This document shows, piece by piece, positions 26,818-34,952 of a stretch of DNA of 64,000 bases. Where the stretch lies: positions 30,068-94,067 of the forward strand of contig NZ_JAJLQX010000013.1 in the NCBI RefSeq assembly GCF_021295095.1. The letters run 5' to 3'. The stretch is from Phocaeicola oris. GTDB lineage: Bacteria > Bacteroidota > Bacteroidia > Bacteroidales > Bacteroidaceae. Positions within the stretch are counted from its first letter, which is position 1. Each line of letters opens with the position of its first letter. The notes under the pieces are model-generated. The model did no database searches. It saw nothing but the letters and a program-made list of their open reading frames with translations, and was not told the DNA's origin. Both the position numbers and the translations under genes were made by a program.

Positions 26818-28443
26818 ATGAGAAATTCAGTAATTACTTTTCCGGTTCCTGAAAACGAACCGGTAAAAACCTATCTTAAAGGTTCTCCTGAAAGAGTGGC
26901 ACTCGAGGCAGAACTTGAACATCAAAGTAACATAGTAGTTGATATTCCAATTATTATCGGCGGCAAAGAAATTCGTACAGGTATAACGGGTAAGGTAACT
27001 TGTCCTCACGATCATAAGCATGTGCTTGCTTCCTATCATAAAGTAACCGAGAAAGAAGTAAAGATGGCCATTGATGCCGCGATGGAAGCTCGTAAGATAT
27101 GGGCAAATACAGACTGGACTGTTCGTGCTGCTATTATGTTGAAGATGGCTGAATTGTTGGCAACTAAATACCGTCCAATTATCAACGCTGCTAATATGTT
27201 GGGGCAGAGTAAAAATATATATCAGGCAGAGATTGATTCTGCTTGTGAGACGGTTGATTTCTTCCGTTACAATGTTCATTATGCTTCTAAATTATATGGC
27301 ATGCAGCCGAAGAATGGTGTCGGTGTTCTTAATCACACAGAGTTCCGCCCTCTTGAAGGCTTTGTTCTTGCGGTAACTCCGTTTAATTTCACGTCTATTG
27401 CTTCTAACCTTTGCATGACTCCGATTTTGATGGGTAATGTCGCAGTCTGGAAGCCATCAACAACAGCTTTGTTGAGTAACTATTATTTGATGAAACTGTA
27501 TAAGGAAGCCGGTCTTCCCGATGGCGTTGTCAACTTCTTGCCGGGCAGCGGCGCGTTAATTGGTAAGATTTGTACAGAATCTCATTATTTTGCGGGTTTC
27601 CATTTCACAGGTTCTACAGCTACATTCAAAACATTATGGCAGGCAGCTTGCGCTAATCTTGATAATTACATCTCCTATCCGCGCATAGTAGGTGAGACAG
27701 GGGGTAAAGATTTTATTTTCGTTCATCCTACGGCTGATACAAAAGCCGTCGCGACAGCAGCTTTCTGTGGCGCATACGAGTATCAGGGACAGAAGTGTTC
27801 TGCCGCGTCGCGTATGTATATTCCGAAGAGTATGTGGCCGGCAGTATTGGAAGATATGAAAGCCATGGCAAAGGAAGTTAAAATGGGTGATGTTAAAGAT
27901 CCTGTTAACTATATCAACGCAGTTATTGATGAGGCTTCATTCGATAAGTGTGCCGAGTACATTAATTACGCAAAGAATTCAAAGGATGCAAAAGTTGTTA
28001 TGGGCGGTAACTGCGATAAATCTGTCGGTTACTTTGTTGAACCTACAGTGATTGAGACATCTGATCCACATTTCAAATCGATGGAAGAAGAAATCTTTGG
28101 CCCAATTCTGACCGTTTATCCATACGATGATGATAAGGTAGAAGAGACGGTTAAGCTTTGTGATGAGACTTCTCCTTATGGCTTGACAGGCTCTGTCTTC
28201 GCGCAGGATCGTTTGGCTGCAGAGCGTATCTCTGAACAGTTGCAGAACGCAGCCGGAAATTTCTATATTAACGATAAACCGACAGGCGCCGTTGTTGGTT
28301 TGCAGCCATTTGGCGGTGCTCGTGCTTCCGGCACAGACGATAAGGCCGGTGGTGAGTTTAACTTGATTCGTTGGGTGACTCCGCGTGTTGTAAAAGAGAC
28401 TCTGGTTTCACCGACAGATTATCGCTATTCATATTTAAAGTAA
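26818..28443 (+). CDS. pruA: L-glutamate gamma-semialdehyde (1-pyrroline-5-carboxylate) dehydrogenase
   Basis: 541 residues, ALDH superfamily. Catalytic Cys327 in YQGQKCSAASR and general base Glu293 in VGETGGKDF. The P5C-dehydrogenase type N-terminus (ENEPVKTYLKGSPERVALEAEL) and C-terminal QPFGGARASGTDDKAGGEFNL match the stand-alone PruA form, without the proline dehydrogenase domain. It oxidises P5C to glutamate with NAD+. It heads a forward run with the lipoprotein, the hydroxyproline dehydratase-like enzyme and its activase. Together these make a route from hydroxyproline to glutamate. Confidence 0.95.
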   Translation: MRNSVITFPVPENEPVKTYLKGSPERVALEAELEHQSNIVVDIPIIIGGKEIRTGITGKVTCPHDHKHVLASYHKVTEKEVKMAIDAAMEARKIWANTDWTVRAAIMLKMAELLATKYRPIINAANMLGQSKNIYQAEIDSACETVDFFRYNVHYASKLYGMQPKNGVGVLNHTEFRPLEGFVLAVTPFNFTSIASNLCMTPILMGNVAVWKPSTTALLSNYYLMKLYKEAGLPDGVVNFLPGSGALIGKICTESHYFAGFHFTGSTATFKTLWQAACANLDNYISYPRIVGETGGKDFIFVHPTADTKAVATAAFCGAYEYQGQKCSAASRMYIPKSMWPAVLEDMKAMAKEVKMGDVKDPVNYINAVIDEASFDKCAEYINYAKNSKDAKVVMGGNCDKSVGYFVEPTVIETSDPHFKSMEEEIFGPILTVYPYDDDKVEETVKLCDETSPYGLTGSVFAQDRLAAERISEQLQNAAGNFYINDKPTGAVVGLQPFGGARASGTDDKAGGEFNLIRWVTPRVVKETLVSPTDYRYSYLK

Positions 28444-28452
28444 TTGCATAAC

Positions 28453-29325
28453 ATGAGACGCATTTTCCTGTTATTATCAATCACACTTGTGCTTGTTTCG
28501 TGTAAACAGGTAAAACAGCCTGCAACAGAGAATCAAGAAGCGGTCGCGGAAGAAGAACGAGTAGATAGCATTGTAGTCCCTGATTTCACTATCACTATAC
28601 CCCCGGATTCATTGAAGCTGGATAAATTCTATACTCGTTATGTAGATGTGAACGGAATCCCTTTAGTCTCGTCATGGCGGGTTCCTGATTCTTGTTACAA
28701 AGCAGCTTTCAAGACGTTGTATTCCATGACCAGCATGTTGAGTCCGAAAGTGTTGGAAGCCATGCATAAAGGGCATGCTCGTGTAGGTATTATGGCTCGT
28801 TATGAAGGAACGACAGACATACCTGAGCATCATTATTTGATTAATGACACTACGTTGAACTGGAATTTGCGTGCTCGTGGTTTGGGTGGAGACTTAAATG
28901 AACCCTTGACTACCTGCGCGGAAGAGAATATTCTGGCTTATCAAATTGATAAATATCATGCAGAAGATATCCTTATTCATGAGTTCTCGCATGCTATACA
29001 TTTGATTGGGGTCATTCAGGTTGATAAAGACATTAATGATACGCTGACAAAGCTATTGAATAATGCTAAGTCAAAAGGTTTATGGGCTAACACATACGCT
29101 GAAACAGACATTGCTGAATATTGGGCTGAAGGAGTACAGGACTGGTTTAACGTAAACGCAGAAGTTGCTCGTCCGGATGGGAAACATAATTGGGTGAACA
29201 CTCGTGAGGAGTTGCAGGAATATGATCCGGACTTATATAATCTCTTAGCTAAATATTTTCCAAAGACCAATCAGCAAATCAGTAAGCATAAGAAGGTTAA
29301 CGAGTTTCATAATCCTTCCAAATAA
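28453..29325 (+). CDS. Zinc-metallopeptidase-like lipoprotein
   Basis: 290 residues from the ATG at 28453 (an upstream TTG is less likely). Lipobox LVSC gives a lipidated Cys17. HEFSHAIH at 176-183 is an HExxH zinc site. The later EYWAEGVQDWFNVNAEV could supply the third ligand (Glu), as in gluzincin-like or lethal-factor-like peptidases. It should sit on the outer or periplasmic face of the membrane. It lies between pruA and the glycyl radical enzyme, which suggests a role in freeing proline- or hydroxyproline-containing peptides (inference). Family not firmly recognised. Confidence 0.7.
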   Translation: MRRIFLLLSITLVLVSCKQVKQPATENQEAVAEEERVDSIVVPDFTITIPPDSLKLDKFYTRYVDVNGIPLVSSWRVPDSCYKAAFKTLYSMTSMLSPKVLEAMHKGHARVGIMARYEGTTDIPEHHYLINDTTLNWNLRARGLGGDLNEPLTTCAEENILAYQIDKYHAEDILIHEFSHAIHLIGVIQVDKDINDTLTKLLNNAKSKGLWANTYAETDIAEYWAEGVQDWFNVNAEVARPDGKHNWVNTREELQEYDPDLYNLLAKYFPKTNQQISKHKKVNEFHNPSK

Positions 29326-29355
29326 AAGAAGAACTAATAATTAATACGTGGAATT

Positions 29356-31755
29356 ATGAATTTTCCAATTAAACATCCGGAAAATGACGGGGGTATGAAC
29401 GATAGAATCAAACGTCTGCATCAACAGAGTTTGGATACCCCTGCTACTCTGACCATTGAGCGTGCGCTCATTGAGACTGAGTTTTACAAGAAATACTATG
29501 GCACCATGCCTATTGCCGAACTTCGTGCAAGAAACTTTTACGAAATCTGCAAAAAGAAGACCATTTATATAGGAGATGACGAACTGATTGTTGGTGAACG
29601 TGGACCGGTTCCTAAAGCTGTTCCTACTTTTCCCGAGCTGACTTGTCACTCTGTGGAGGATCTTCATGTTTTGAACGATCGTGATTTGCAGAGCTATAAA
29701 ATCAGTCAGGAAGATATAGATACATACGAAAAGGTTGTCATTCCTTATTGGGCCGGTAAAACTCAACGTGAACGTATCTTCAATCATGTATCTGAAGCTT
29801 GGAAAGACGCGTATGAAGCCGGTGTATTCACAGAATTCATGGAACAACGTGCTGCCGGTCATACGGCAATGGATGGTAAAATGTATCATGAAGGCTTGCT
29901 GGATATAAAGGAGCATATTGCTCGTAAACTTTCAGAACTTGATTTTATCAATGACCCGGAAGCTACGGATAAGCAGATGGAGTTGAAAGCTATGGACATC
30001 AGTTGCGATGCTGCTATTCTGTTTGCAGAGCGACATGCTAAGTTGGCAGAAGAAATGGCAGCAAAGGAGACTCGTCCACAGCGTAAGGCTGAATTGTTGA
30101 AGATTGCAGAAGTATGTCATTGGGTTCCCGCTCATGCTCCACGTGATTATTGGGAGGCTATTCAAATGTATTGGTTCGTCCATCTGGGTACTGTTACCGA
30201 GTTGAATGGTTGGGATAGTATGAATCCGGGGCATATCGATCAGCATCTTTATCCTTTCTACCGAAAAGGTCTGAAAGAGGGCACGCTGACATACGACAAG
30301 GCAAAGGAATTGCTTTCTTGTTTATGGATTAAGTTTAATAATCAACCGGCCCCTCCAAAGGTAGGTATTACAGCACGTGAGTCGGGTACATATAATGATT
30401 TTACTAATATCAATCTTGGAGGTATGGATCCGGATGGAAATCCGGTGGCCAATGATATTTCATACATGGCTCTTGAGGTGCAAGAAGAACTTCATGAATT
30501 GCAGCCGGGTTTAAATATTCAGTTAACAAAGGATACTCCTGATGAATTCGTGTTAGAAGGTATTCGTGTCATTCGTGAGGGCAACGGCTATCCTTCCATC
30601 TTTAATGCCGATCAGATAGTCAGTGAATTACTCCGTGCAGGAAAAACTCCACAGGATGCTCGAGAAGGAGGATGTTCGGGATGTATTGAGGTAGGCGCAC
30701 TTGGAAAAGAAGCATATCTTTTGACCGGTTATCTGAATACTCCGAAGATTCTGGAGATAACGCTACATAATGGTACCGATCCGGAGACAGGAAAGAAGAT
30801 TGGTTTGGAGACAGGCGATCCTCGTACATTTAAGACTTATGATGAACTTTATAACGCTTGGCATGCACAGATGGTGTATTTCGTTAATATGAAACTGGGC
30901 GTTAATAACTATATTGAACGTATGTTCTCTCTTTATGCACCTGCGACATTTTTGAGCTTGTTCATAGATGATTGTGTAGAGAAGGGCAAGGACTATTATA
31001 GTGGTGGTGCTCGTTATAACACACAGTATATTCAGTGTACAGGTTTGGGAACAATAACCGACTGCCTATGCTCATTGAAGAAGCACGTGTTTGAAGACCA
31101 TAGGTATACGATGGATGAGATTATTAAGGCATGTGATACGAACTTTGAAGAAAATGAGAAGATGCGTCAATATATCCGTAATCATACTCCTTTCTTTGGA
31201 AATGACGATGAGTATGCCGATACCATTGCCGTTAAAGTATATGATGACTTGGTAGAAGCTATTGATGGTCATCCCAATACTCGTGGTGGCAAAACTCATT
31301 TAAATATGTTGAGTACCACCTGCCATAACTACTTTGGTCAGGTTTGTGGCGCTACACCCAATGGTCGTTTTGCTCACTTCGCTATTAGTGATGGTACTTC
31401 TCCGTCACATGGCGCAGATACCCACGGGCCTACTGCCGTTATTAAGTCTTTAGGAAAATTGGATCAGTCGAAGAGTGGCGGTACATTATTGAACATTCGT
31501 TTTATTCCGGCTTTATTAAAAAGAGAGCAGGATATGAAAAAGCTGAGTAGTCTGATTCGTACTTATTTCAAATTTGGCGGCCATCATGTTCAATTCAATA
31601 TTGTTGATACCGCGACATTGCTTGACGCACAAAAGCATCCGGAAGATTATAAGGATTTGTTAGTACGTGTAGCCGGTTACTCTGACTATTTCAATGACAT
31701 GACTTCTCAGCTTCAGAACGAAATTATCGCCCGTACTCAGAACGAAGAATTGTAA
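29356..31755 (+). CDS. hypD: Glycyl radical enzyme, probable trans-4-hydroxy-L-proline dehydratase
   Basis: 799 residues, PFL-like barrel. Thiyl Cys443 and Glu445 lie in GGCSGCIEVG; the glycyl radical is Gly774 in RVAGYSDYF. As I recall the characterised clostridial HypD, its other active-site residues are matched here too: His in AAGHTAM, Asp in GWDSMNPG, Ser and Asp in ESGTYNDF, Tyr in KEAYLLTGY and Thr in STTCHNYFG. HypD removes water from trans-4-hydroxyproline to give P5C. The gene is followed after 5 nt by its activase and preceded by pruA, the enzyme that consumes P5C. Other GRE classes (choline, diol, isethionate) differ at these positions. Oxygen-sensitive, cytoplasmic. Confidence 0.88.
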   Translation: MNFPIKHPENDGGMNDRIKRLHQQSLDTPATLTIERALIETEFYKKYYGTMPIAELRARNFYEICKKKTIYIGDDELIVGERGPVPKAVPTFPELTCHSVEDLHVLNDRDLQSYKISQEDIDTYEKVVIPYWAGKTQRERIFNHVSEAWKDAYEAGVFTEFMEQRAAGHTAMDGKMYHEGLLDIKEHIARKLSELDFINDPEATDKQMELKAMDISCDAAILFAERHAKLAEEMAAKETRPQRKAELLKIAEVCHWVPAHAPRDYWEAIQMYWFVHLGTVTELNGWDSMNPGHIDQHLYPFYRKGLKEGTLTYDKAKELLSCLWIKFNNQPAPPKVGITARESGTYNDFTNINLGGMDPDGNPVANDISYMALEVQEELHELQPGLNIQLTKDTPDEFVLEGIRVIREGNGYPSIFNADQIVSELLRAGKTPQDAREGGCSGCIEVGALGKEAYLLTGYLNTPKILEITLHNGTDPETGKKIGLETGDPRTFKTYDELYNAWHAQMVYFVNMKLGVNNYIERMFSLYAPATFLSLFIDDCVEKGKDYYSGGARYNTQYIQCTGLGTITDCLCSLKKHVFEDHRYTMDEIIKACDTNFEENEKMRQYIRNHTPFFGNDDEYADTIAVKVYDDLVEAIDGHPNTRGGKTHLNMLSTTCHNYFGQVCGATPNGRFAHFAISDGTSPSHGADTHGPTAVIKSLGKLDQSKSGGTLLNIRFIPALLKREQDMKKLSSLIRTYFKFGGHHVQFNIVDTATLLDAQKHPEDYKDLLVRVAGYSDYFNDMTSQLQNEIIARTQNEEL

Positions 31756-31760
31756 TTGAT

Positions 31761-32669
31761 ATGGCTTTAATTTTTGATATTAAGCGATATGCTATCAATG
31801 ATGGTCCTGGAATCAGGACCACCATTTTTATTAAAGGTTGTCCGTTACATTGCATTTGGTGCCATAATCCGGAAAGTTGGAGCAGCAAACGACAGAAGAT
31901 TTATAAGAAAACGAAATGTATAGGTTGCAAGAGTTGTGTGGATGTCTGCCCTATGCATGCCATTGAACTTACTCCGAATGGTATTATGCCGATAGAAGGT
32001 AAATGTATCAGTTGTGGCATGTGTACCGATGTATGTCCTACAACTGCCTTAGAGATGTGCGGCAAAGAGTGGAAGATGGAAGATTTGATGAAAGAAATTG
32101 AGAAAGAACGTGACATAATGCAAGATAGTCATGGAGGTGTAACCCTTTGTGGTGGAGAACCATTGACACATCCCGACTATGCTCTTGAGATTCTAAAAGA
32201 ATTGGGAAAACGCGGATTTCATAGGACAGTTGATACAACTCTTTATACAACGCCGAAAGTAGTACAGAAGGTAATGGAAAACTGTGAACTCTTTCTGGTA
32301 GATTTGAAGTCAATGGATTCTTCAAAGCATAAGTTTTTCACCGGTGTTCCTAATGAACAAATCTTGAATAATATTACGCTATTGGCTGAGATGGGTGGAG
32401 ACTTTTTTATTCGTATTCCTTTAATAAAAGGAGTGAACTCAGACAAAAAGAATATAAAGGAATCGGCTGAATTCCTATCAAGTATTTCTTGGAAACGTAA
32501 AGAAGTAAACCTGTTGCCTTATCATGATATAGGAAAGGAAAAGCATACTCGAATGTGGAATCTCTATAATCCGGAGGGTTATGAGATGTCTACTCCTACA
32601 GAAGCGGAACAACAGCATTGTATCGATATCTTTGCAAGATATGGAATTAAAGCGACTGTTGGTGGATAG
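31761..32669 (+). CDS. Glycyl radical enzyme activase (radical SAM)
   Basis: 302 residues. The radical-SAM cluster is C27, C31 and C34 (CPLHCIWC). An inserted bacterial ferredoxin domain carries two 4Fe-4S sites (C53, C56, C59, C63; C82, C85, C88, C92), as usual for activases of the non-PFL glycyl radical enzymes. GGEPLTHPDY follows (SAM-binding GGE). It creates the Gly774 radical of the preceding enzyme. The terminator at 32694-32729 closes the operon 25 nt later. Confidence 0.95.
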   Translation: MALIFDIKRYAINDGPGIRTTIFIKGCPLHCIWCHNPESWSSKRQKIYKKTKCIGCKSCVDVCPMHAIELTPNGIMPIEGKCISCGMCTDVCPTTALEMCGKEWKMEDLMKEIEKERDIMQDSHGGVTLCGGEPLTHPDYALEILKELGKRGFHRTVDTTLYTTPKVVQKVMENCELFLVDLKSMDSSKHKFFTGVPNEQILNNITLLAEMGGDFFIRIPLIKGVNSDKKNIKESAEFLSSISWKRKEVNLLPYHDIGKEKHTRMWNLYNPEGYEMSTPTEAEQQHCIDIFARYGIKATVGG

Positions 32670-32693
32670 TTAAAATTGAATTGTTTCGCTAAG

Positions 32694-32729
32694 AAAGGAG
32701 GTGGGTCAGATTGATACATCTCCTTTTTT
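32694..32729. terminator. Terminator of the pruA-hypD-activase run
   Basis: AAAGGAGGTG (32694-32703), 13-nt loop, CATCTCCTTT (32717-32726) with a T-run to 32729. The stem has one G-T pair. It also has an A-run on the left and could stop the reverse ORF of copy 1. Confidence 0.85.
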
Positions 32730-32751
32730 CTTCTTCCGGTACTGTTGAAGT

Positions 32752-32874
32752 TTATTCCCTGTAGACGTAGTCGTCATCTATCGGCAGGTCGAACACACTC
32801 ACTGCCTTTTCAAGAATTCCCGTCTTAGCCTTCACCTTTTTCTTTATCATATCAAAAAACTCCTTTTCGTTCAC
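32752..32874 (-). CDS. Small ORF, tandem copy 1 (40 codons, GTG start)
   Basis: Reads VNEKEFFDMIKKKVKAK, then a variable TGI, LEKAVSVFDLP and ends DDDYVYRE. The frame is intact, and against copy 2 the start and seven other residues differ. Because copy 2 uses ATG, the GTG here may mark a weak or decaying start. Likely a small charged amphipathic protein; no family recognised, and no convincing promoter seen. Confidence 0.45.
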   Translation of the reverse strand: MNEKEFFDMIKKKVKAKTGILEKAVSVFDLPIDDDYVYRE

Positions 32875-32890
32875 AATTTTCAACTAAAGA

Positions 32891-32922
32891 TTTGTTTTTA
32901 AATAATTAAAGGCATATCTTTG
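32891..32922 (+). promoter_or_regulatory. Consensus promoter for a short transcript
   Basis: TTTG (32891-32894), 20 nt, TATCTTTG (32915-32922): a full sigma-ABfr consensus in the plus direction. The next structure downstream is the terminator at 32977-33012, with no ORF between them. Confidence 0.75.
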
Positions 32923-32928
32923 TTACAG

Positions 32929-33012
32929 AGGGAGGGCCATAAAAGACGCGATAATTTCAAGTCGGCAACCTCGTAGAAAGGAGGTGGGTCAGATTGATAC
33001 ATCTCCTTTTTT
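32929..33012 (+). ncRNA. Candidate small RNA of about 85 nt
   Basis: Bounded by the promoter at 32891-32922 and the terminator hairpin at 32977-33012. No start codon with a useful frame lies inside. The 5' part carries purine-rich GAGGGAGGGCC, the middle GACGCGATAATTTCAAGTCGG. The 3' end would be the hairpin plus U-run. Transcription is predicted, not shown. It might instead be a leader that is attenuated before the 33221 gene. Confidence 0.5.
32977..33012. terminator. Terminator of the candidate small RNA
   Basis: AAAGGAGGTG (32977-32986), 13-nt loop and CATCTCCTTT (33000-33009) plus T-run, identical to the hairpin at 32694-32729. Confidence 0.8.
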
Positions 33013-33046
33013 CTTCTTCCGGTACTATTGAGGTTTCTCTATACTT

Positions 33047-33169
33047 CTATTCCCTGTAGACGTAGTCGGCATCTTTCGGCAGGTCGAACACACTCACTGC
33101 CTTTTCAAGATTTTCCATCTTAGCTTTCATCTTTTTCTTTATCATATCAAAAAAATCCTTTTCGTTCAT
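33047..33169 (-). CDS. Small ORF, tandem copy 2 (40 codons, ATG start)
   Basis: Reads MNEKDFFDMIKKKMKAK, MENLEKAVSVFDLP and KDADYVYRE before TAG. A lysine-rich amphipathic helix is followed by an acidic, aromatic tail. The substitutions relative to copy 1 keep the frame and length (123 nt each), which favours a real small protein. No family recognised. The divergent neighbour at 33221 starts 51 bp away. Confidence 0.55.
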   Translation of the reverse strand: MNEKDFFDMIKKKMKAKMENLEKAVSVFDLPKDADYVYRE

Positions 33170-33220
33170 ATTTTTGCATTTTAATTTACTATTATCCAAT
33201 TATTAATTTATCTTTACGAC

Positions 33221-33454
33221 ATGGAAACAATTTTTGATCATAACGTAACTGATGAAGAACTTACTCGCTTCAGTGGCAGAGAATCCTTTGAATGGTGCAA
33301 GGAACATAACATTGACCTTTTCGAGAATCCTGATGATGCCAACTATGCGATAGGCTTGTTGTATTCCGGTCGTGGTGATAAGGAGAAGGCTAATTATTAT
33401 TGGTCGAAAATCAAGGATAAGGACGTTCTTGGAGCCCTTGTTCAAGATTTTTAA
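33221..33454 (+). CDS. Small conserved protein of unknown function
   Basis: 77 residues, acidic. NVTDEELTRFSGRESFEWCKEHNID is followed by a TPR-like helix pair (ANYAIGLLYSGRGDKEKANYYWSKI). Similar small METIFD...DEELxRF proteins occur in Bacteroides. TATCTTTA at 33209-33216 is a -7-like box only four bases before the ATG, so the mRNA may be nearly leaderless. A terminator follows at 33476. Function unknown. Confidence 0.7.
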   Translation: METIFDHNVTDEELTRFSGRESFEWCKEHNIDLFENPDDANYAIGLLYSGRGDKEKANYYWSKIKDKDVLGALVQDF

Positions 33455-33475
33455 GGTATCTTTCAAAACAAAAAA

Positions 33476-33501
33476 GGGGATTCGCGAAGAATCTCCTTTT
33501 T
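33476..33501 (+). terminator. Terminator after the 77-residue protein gene
   Basis: GGGGATTC (33476-33483), GCGAA loop, GAATCTCC (33489-33496) with one mismatch, then TTTTT. Confidence 0.75.
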
Positions 33502-33511
33502 ACCATTTCTG

Positions 33512-33584
33512 TGATCCGCTTGGGGCTCGAACCCAAGACCCCAACATTAAAAGTGTTGTGCTCTACCTGCTGAGCTAGCGAATC
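33512..33584 (-). tRNA. tRNA-Lys (anticodon UUU)
   Basis: 73 nt on the minus strand. The acceptor stem GATTCGC/GCGGATC pairs with one G-U. The D-arm has GCTC-AGCAGGTA-GAGC, the anticodon stem CAACA/TGTTG holds loop CTTTTAA (anticodon TTT), and the T-arm is TTGGG-TTCGAGC-CCCAA. Discriminator A; CCA not encoded (CAC follows). Confidence 0.95.
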
Positions 33585-33617
33585 TCCTTATTGCTTTCAA
33601 CTTCTTGGAAAGCGGTG

Positions 33618-33649
33618 CAAAGGTAGTGCTTTCTATTGTATCCTGCAAA
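33618..33649 (-). promoter_or_regulatory. Promoter of tRNA-Lys
   Basis: On the minus strand TTTG (33646-33649), 20 nt, TACCTTTG (33618-33625): full consensus, about 34 nt upstream of the mature 5' end. Confidence 0.75.
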
Positions 33650-33786
33650 TAATAATCCTACTTTTTTTAAATTTATTTTTAAAATGTCACTTATAGAACT
33701 TTATAGTGCATGTTTTTACTTCCATAAGTTTTACGAAATGAATGTAGAGAGCCATACCTGATAGTATTAAATAATTATTTTCAATT

Positions 33787-34917
33787 TTAATTACCTGTTT
33801 CTTTCGTTATGTCTTTCGTTTCTTCTTGCTCTTCTGTATCTACCGTACCATTCTCTTTTATGACATACCTTTTATAATACGAGATAATGAGACTGGTCAG
33901 AGGGAGTGCCAAAATCATTCCGACGATACCCATTAGGGAGCCCCAGATGGAGAGAGAAAGTAAGATGATGGCAGGATTCATTCCCATGGCCTTGCCCATT
34001 ACTTTCGGTGTGATGATCATGTCTTGAATGACTTGCACTACGCAAAATACTATAATGGCAAGAAACAAAATCCACCAAAAGTTCTGACCGGTTGCAGCAG
34101 CTTTCAGTAAGGCCAGAATGACCGTTGGAACCAAAGCGATGAGCTGCAGATACGGAACCATATTCAATATTCCAATGAACAAGCCAAAACCAATAGCCAG
34201 CGGAAAGTCAATGATGAGAAATCCAATGGCGAATAGAATGCCGACGCAGGTTGCTATCAGAGCTTGTCCGCGGAAGTAACGATTCATACCATCCTTTACA
34301 TCACAGAATATCTGATAAGTGATGTTACGTTGCTTCTTAGGAATATATTTCACCCAACCGTTCGAAAGCGTTTCATAGTCAATAAGGATAAAGAACATAT
34401 ATAGCAAAACAATGAAAGAAGCAAAAATACTAATTAAGACACTCATGCTGCCTGCTAAGAAGTTCCATATCTGCGGAACTCCTTCCTTAATTATATTGCT
34501 TATGTTTTCAAAGTTGAGGGCTTCCTGCACTTTCTTCATATCAACATATTCGTTGATAAAGTTCTGCACCAAATCAGGAATGTTAGCATGTTTAGTGCCT
34601 TCTATAAAATACGCGCTTATCAGATCTTTCACTTTTCCGATGTCTTCAAGCAATGGAGGTATCACTCCCCAGATAATCAGTGTAATAATTCCTAAGAACA
34701 GAAGAATGACCGCTATAATGGAAAGTACTCTGCTGCGAAAATGCAATTTATATTGGAAGAACTTGACAAACGGATAAAGTATATAGGCTATAAGCCATGC
34801 CACAAAGAACGGAAGCAGTACACTACTCAATCTATTGATAAGGAGCAATACACATATTACCACAAAGGCTCCCAGCACCATGCGGATAAATGAGTCGAAT
34901 GTAATTTTTTTCTGCAT
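33787..34917 (-). CDS. AI-2E family transporter (PerM/YdiK-like)
   Basis: 376 residues with about eight membrane helices in the family's pattern: paired N-terminal helices (LLPFFVAWLIAYILYPFVKFFQYKL), a long amphipathic periplasmic region (about 95-150), and a C-terminal helix group including GFGLFIGILNMVPYLQLIALVPT and VQDMIITPKVMGKAMGMNPAIILLSLSIWGSLMGIVGMILALP. The last motif is diagnostic. Members export or leak small molecules including autoinducer-2 or ions; substrate here unknown. It lies 35 bp after tdk in the same direction. Confidence 0.9.
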   Translation of the reverse strand: MQKKITFDSFIRMVLGAFVVICVLLLINRLSSVLLPFFVAWLIAYILYPFVKFFQYKLHFRSRVLSIIAVILLFLGIITLIIWGVIPPLLEDIGKVKDLISAYFIEGTKHANIPDLVQNFINEYVDMKKVQEALNFENISNIIKEGVPQIWNFLAGSMSVLISIFASFIVLLYMFFILIDYETLSNGWVKYIPKKQRNITYQIFCDVKDGMNRYFRGQALIATCVGILFAIGFLIIDFPLAIGFGLFIGILNMVPYLQLIALVPTVILALLKAAATGQNFWWILFLAIIVFCVVQVIQDMIITPKVMGKAMGMNPAIILLSLSIWGSLMGIVGMILALPLTSLIISYYKRYVIKENGTVDTEEQEETKDITKETGN

Positions 34918-34952
34918 TATTTATATCAATTAACCTGTAACCTGTCGGGATA

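Larger units (their letters stand above)
32692..32880. repeat. Tandem duplication, copy 1 (terminator plus 40-codon reverse ORF)
   Basis: About 185 bp that reappear at 32975-33170: the hairpin, CTTCTTCCGGTACT, CCCTGTAGACGTAGTCG, GGCAGGTCGAACACACTCAC and TCTTTATCATATCAAAAAA are shared. Copy 2 carries an extra 16-nt stretch after the hairpin region. The copies are direct and about 283 bp apart. Confidence 0.9.
32975..33170. repeat. Tandem duplication, copy 2
   Basis: Second copy of the unit at 32692-32880, with an extra TCTCTATACTTC-containing stretch before the ORF stop. The reverse ORF is conserved with mostly conservative changes. Confidence 0.9.

Noticed and set aside
33476-33587. Possible attachment site: GAATCTCC beside the tRNA-Lys repeated in the nearby hairpin
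   Set aside because: The repeat is only about 10 bp, matches the 5' side of the tRNA, and no integrase is present. It is explained by the terminator stem.
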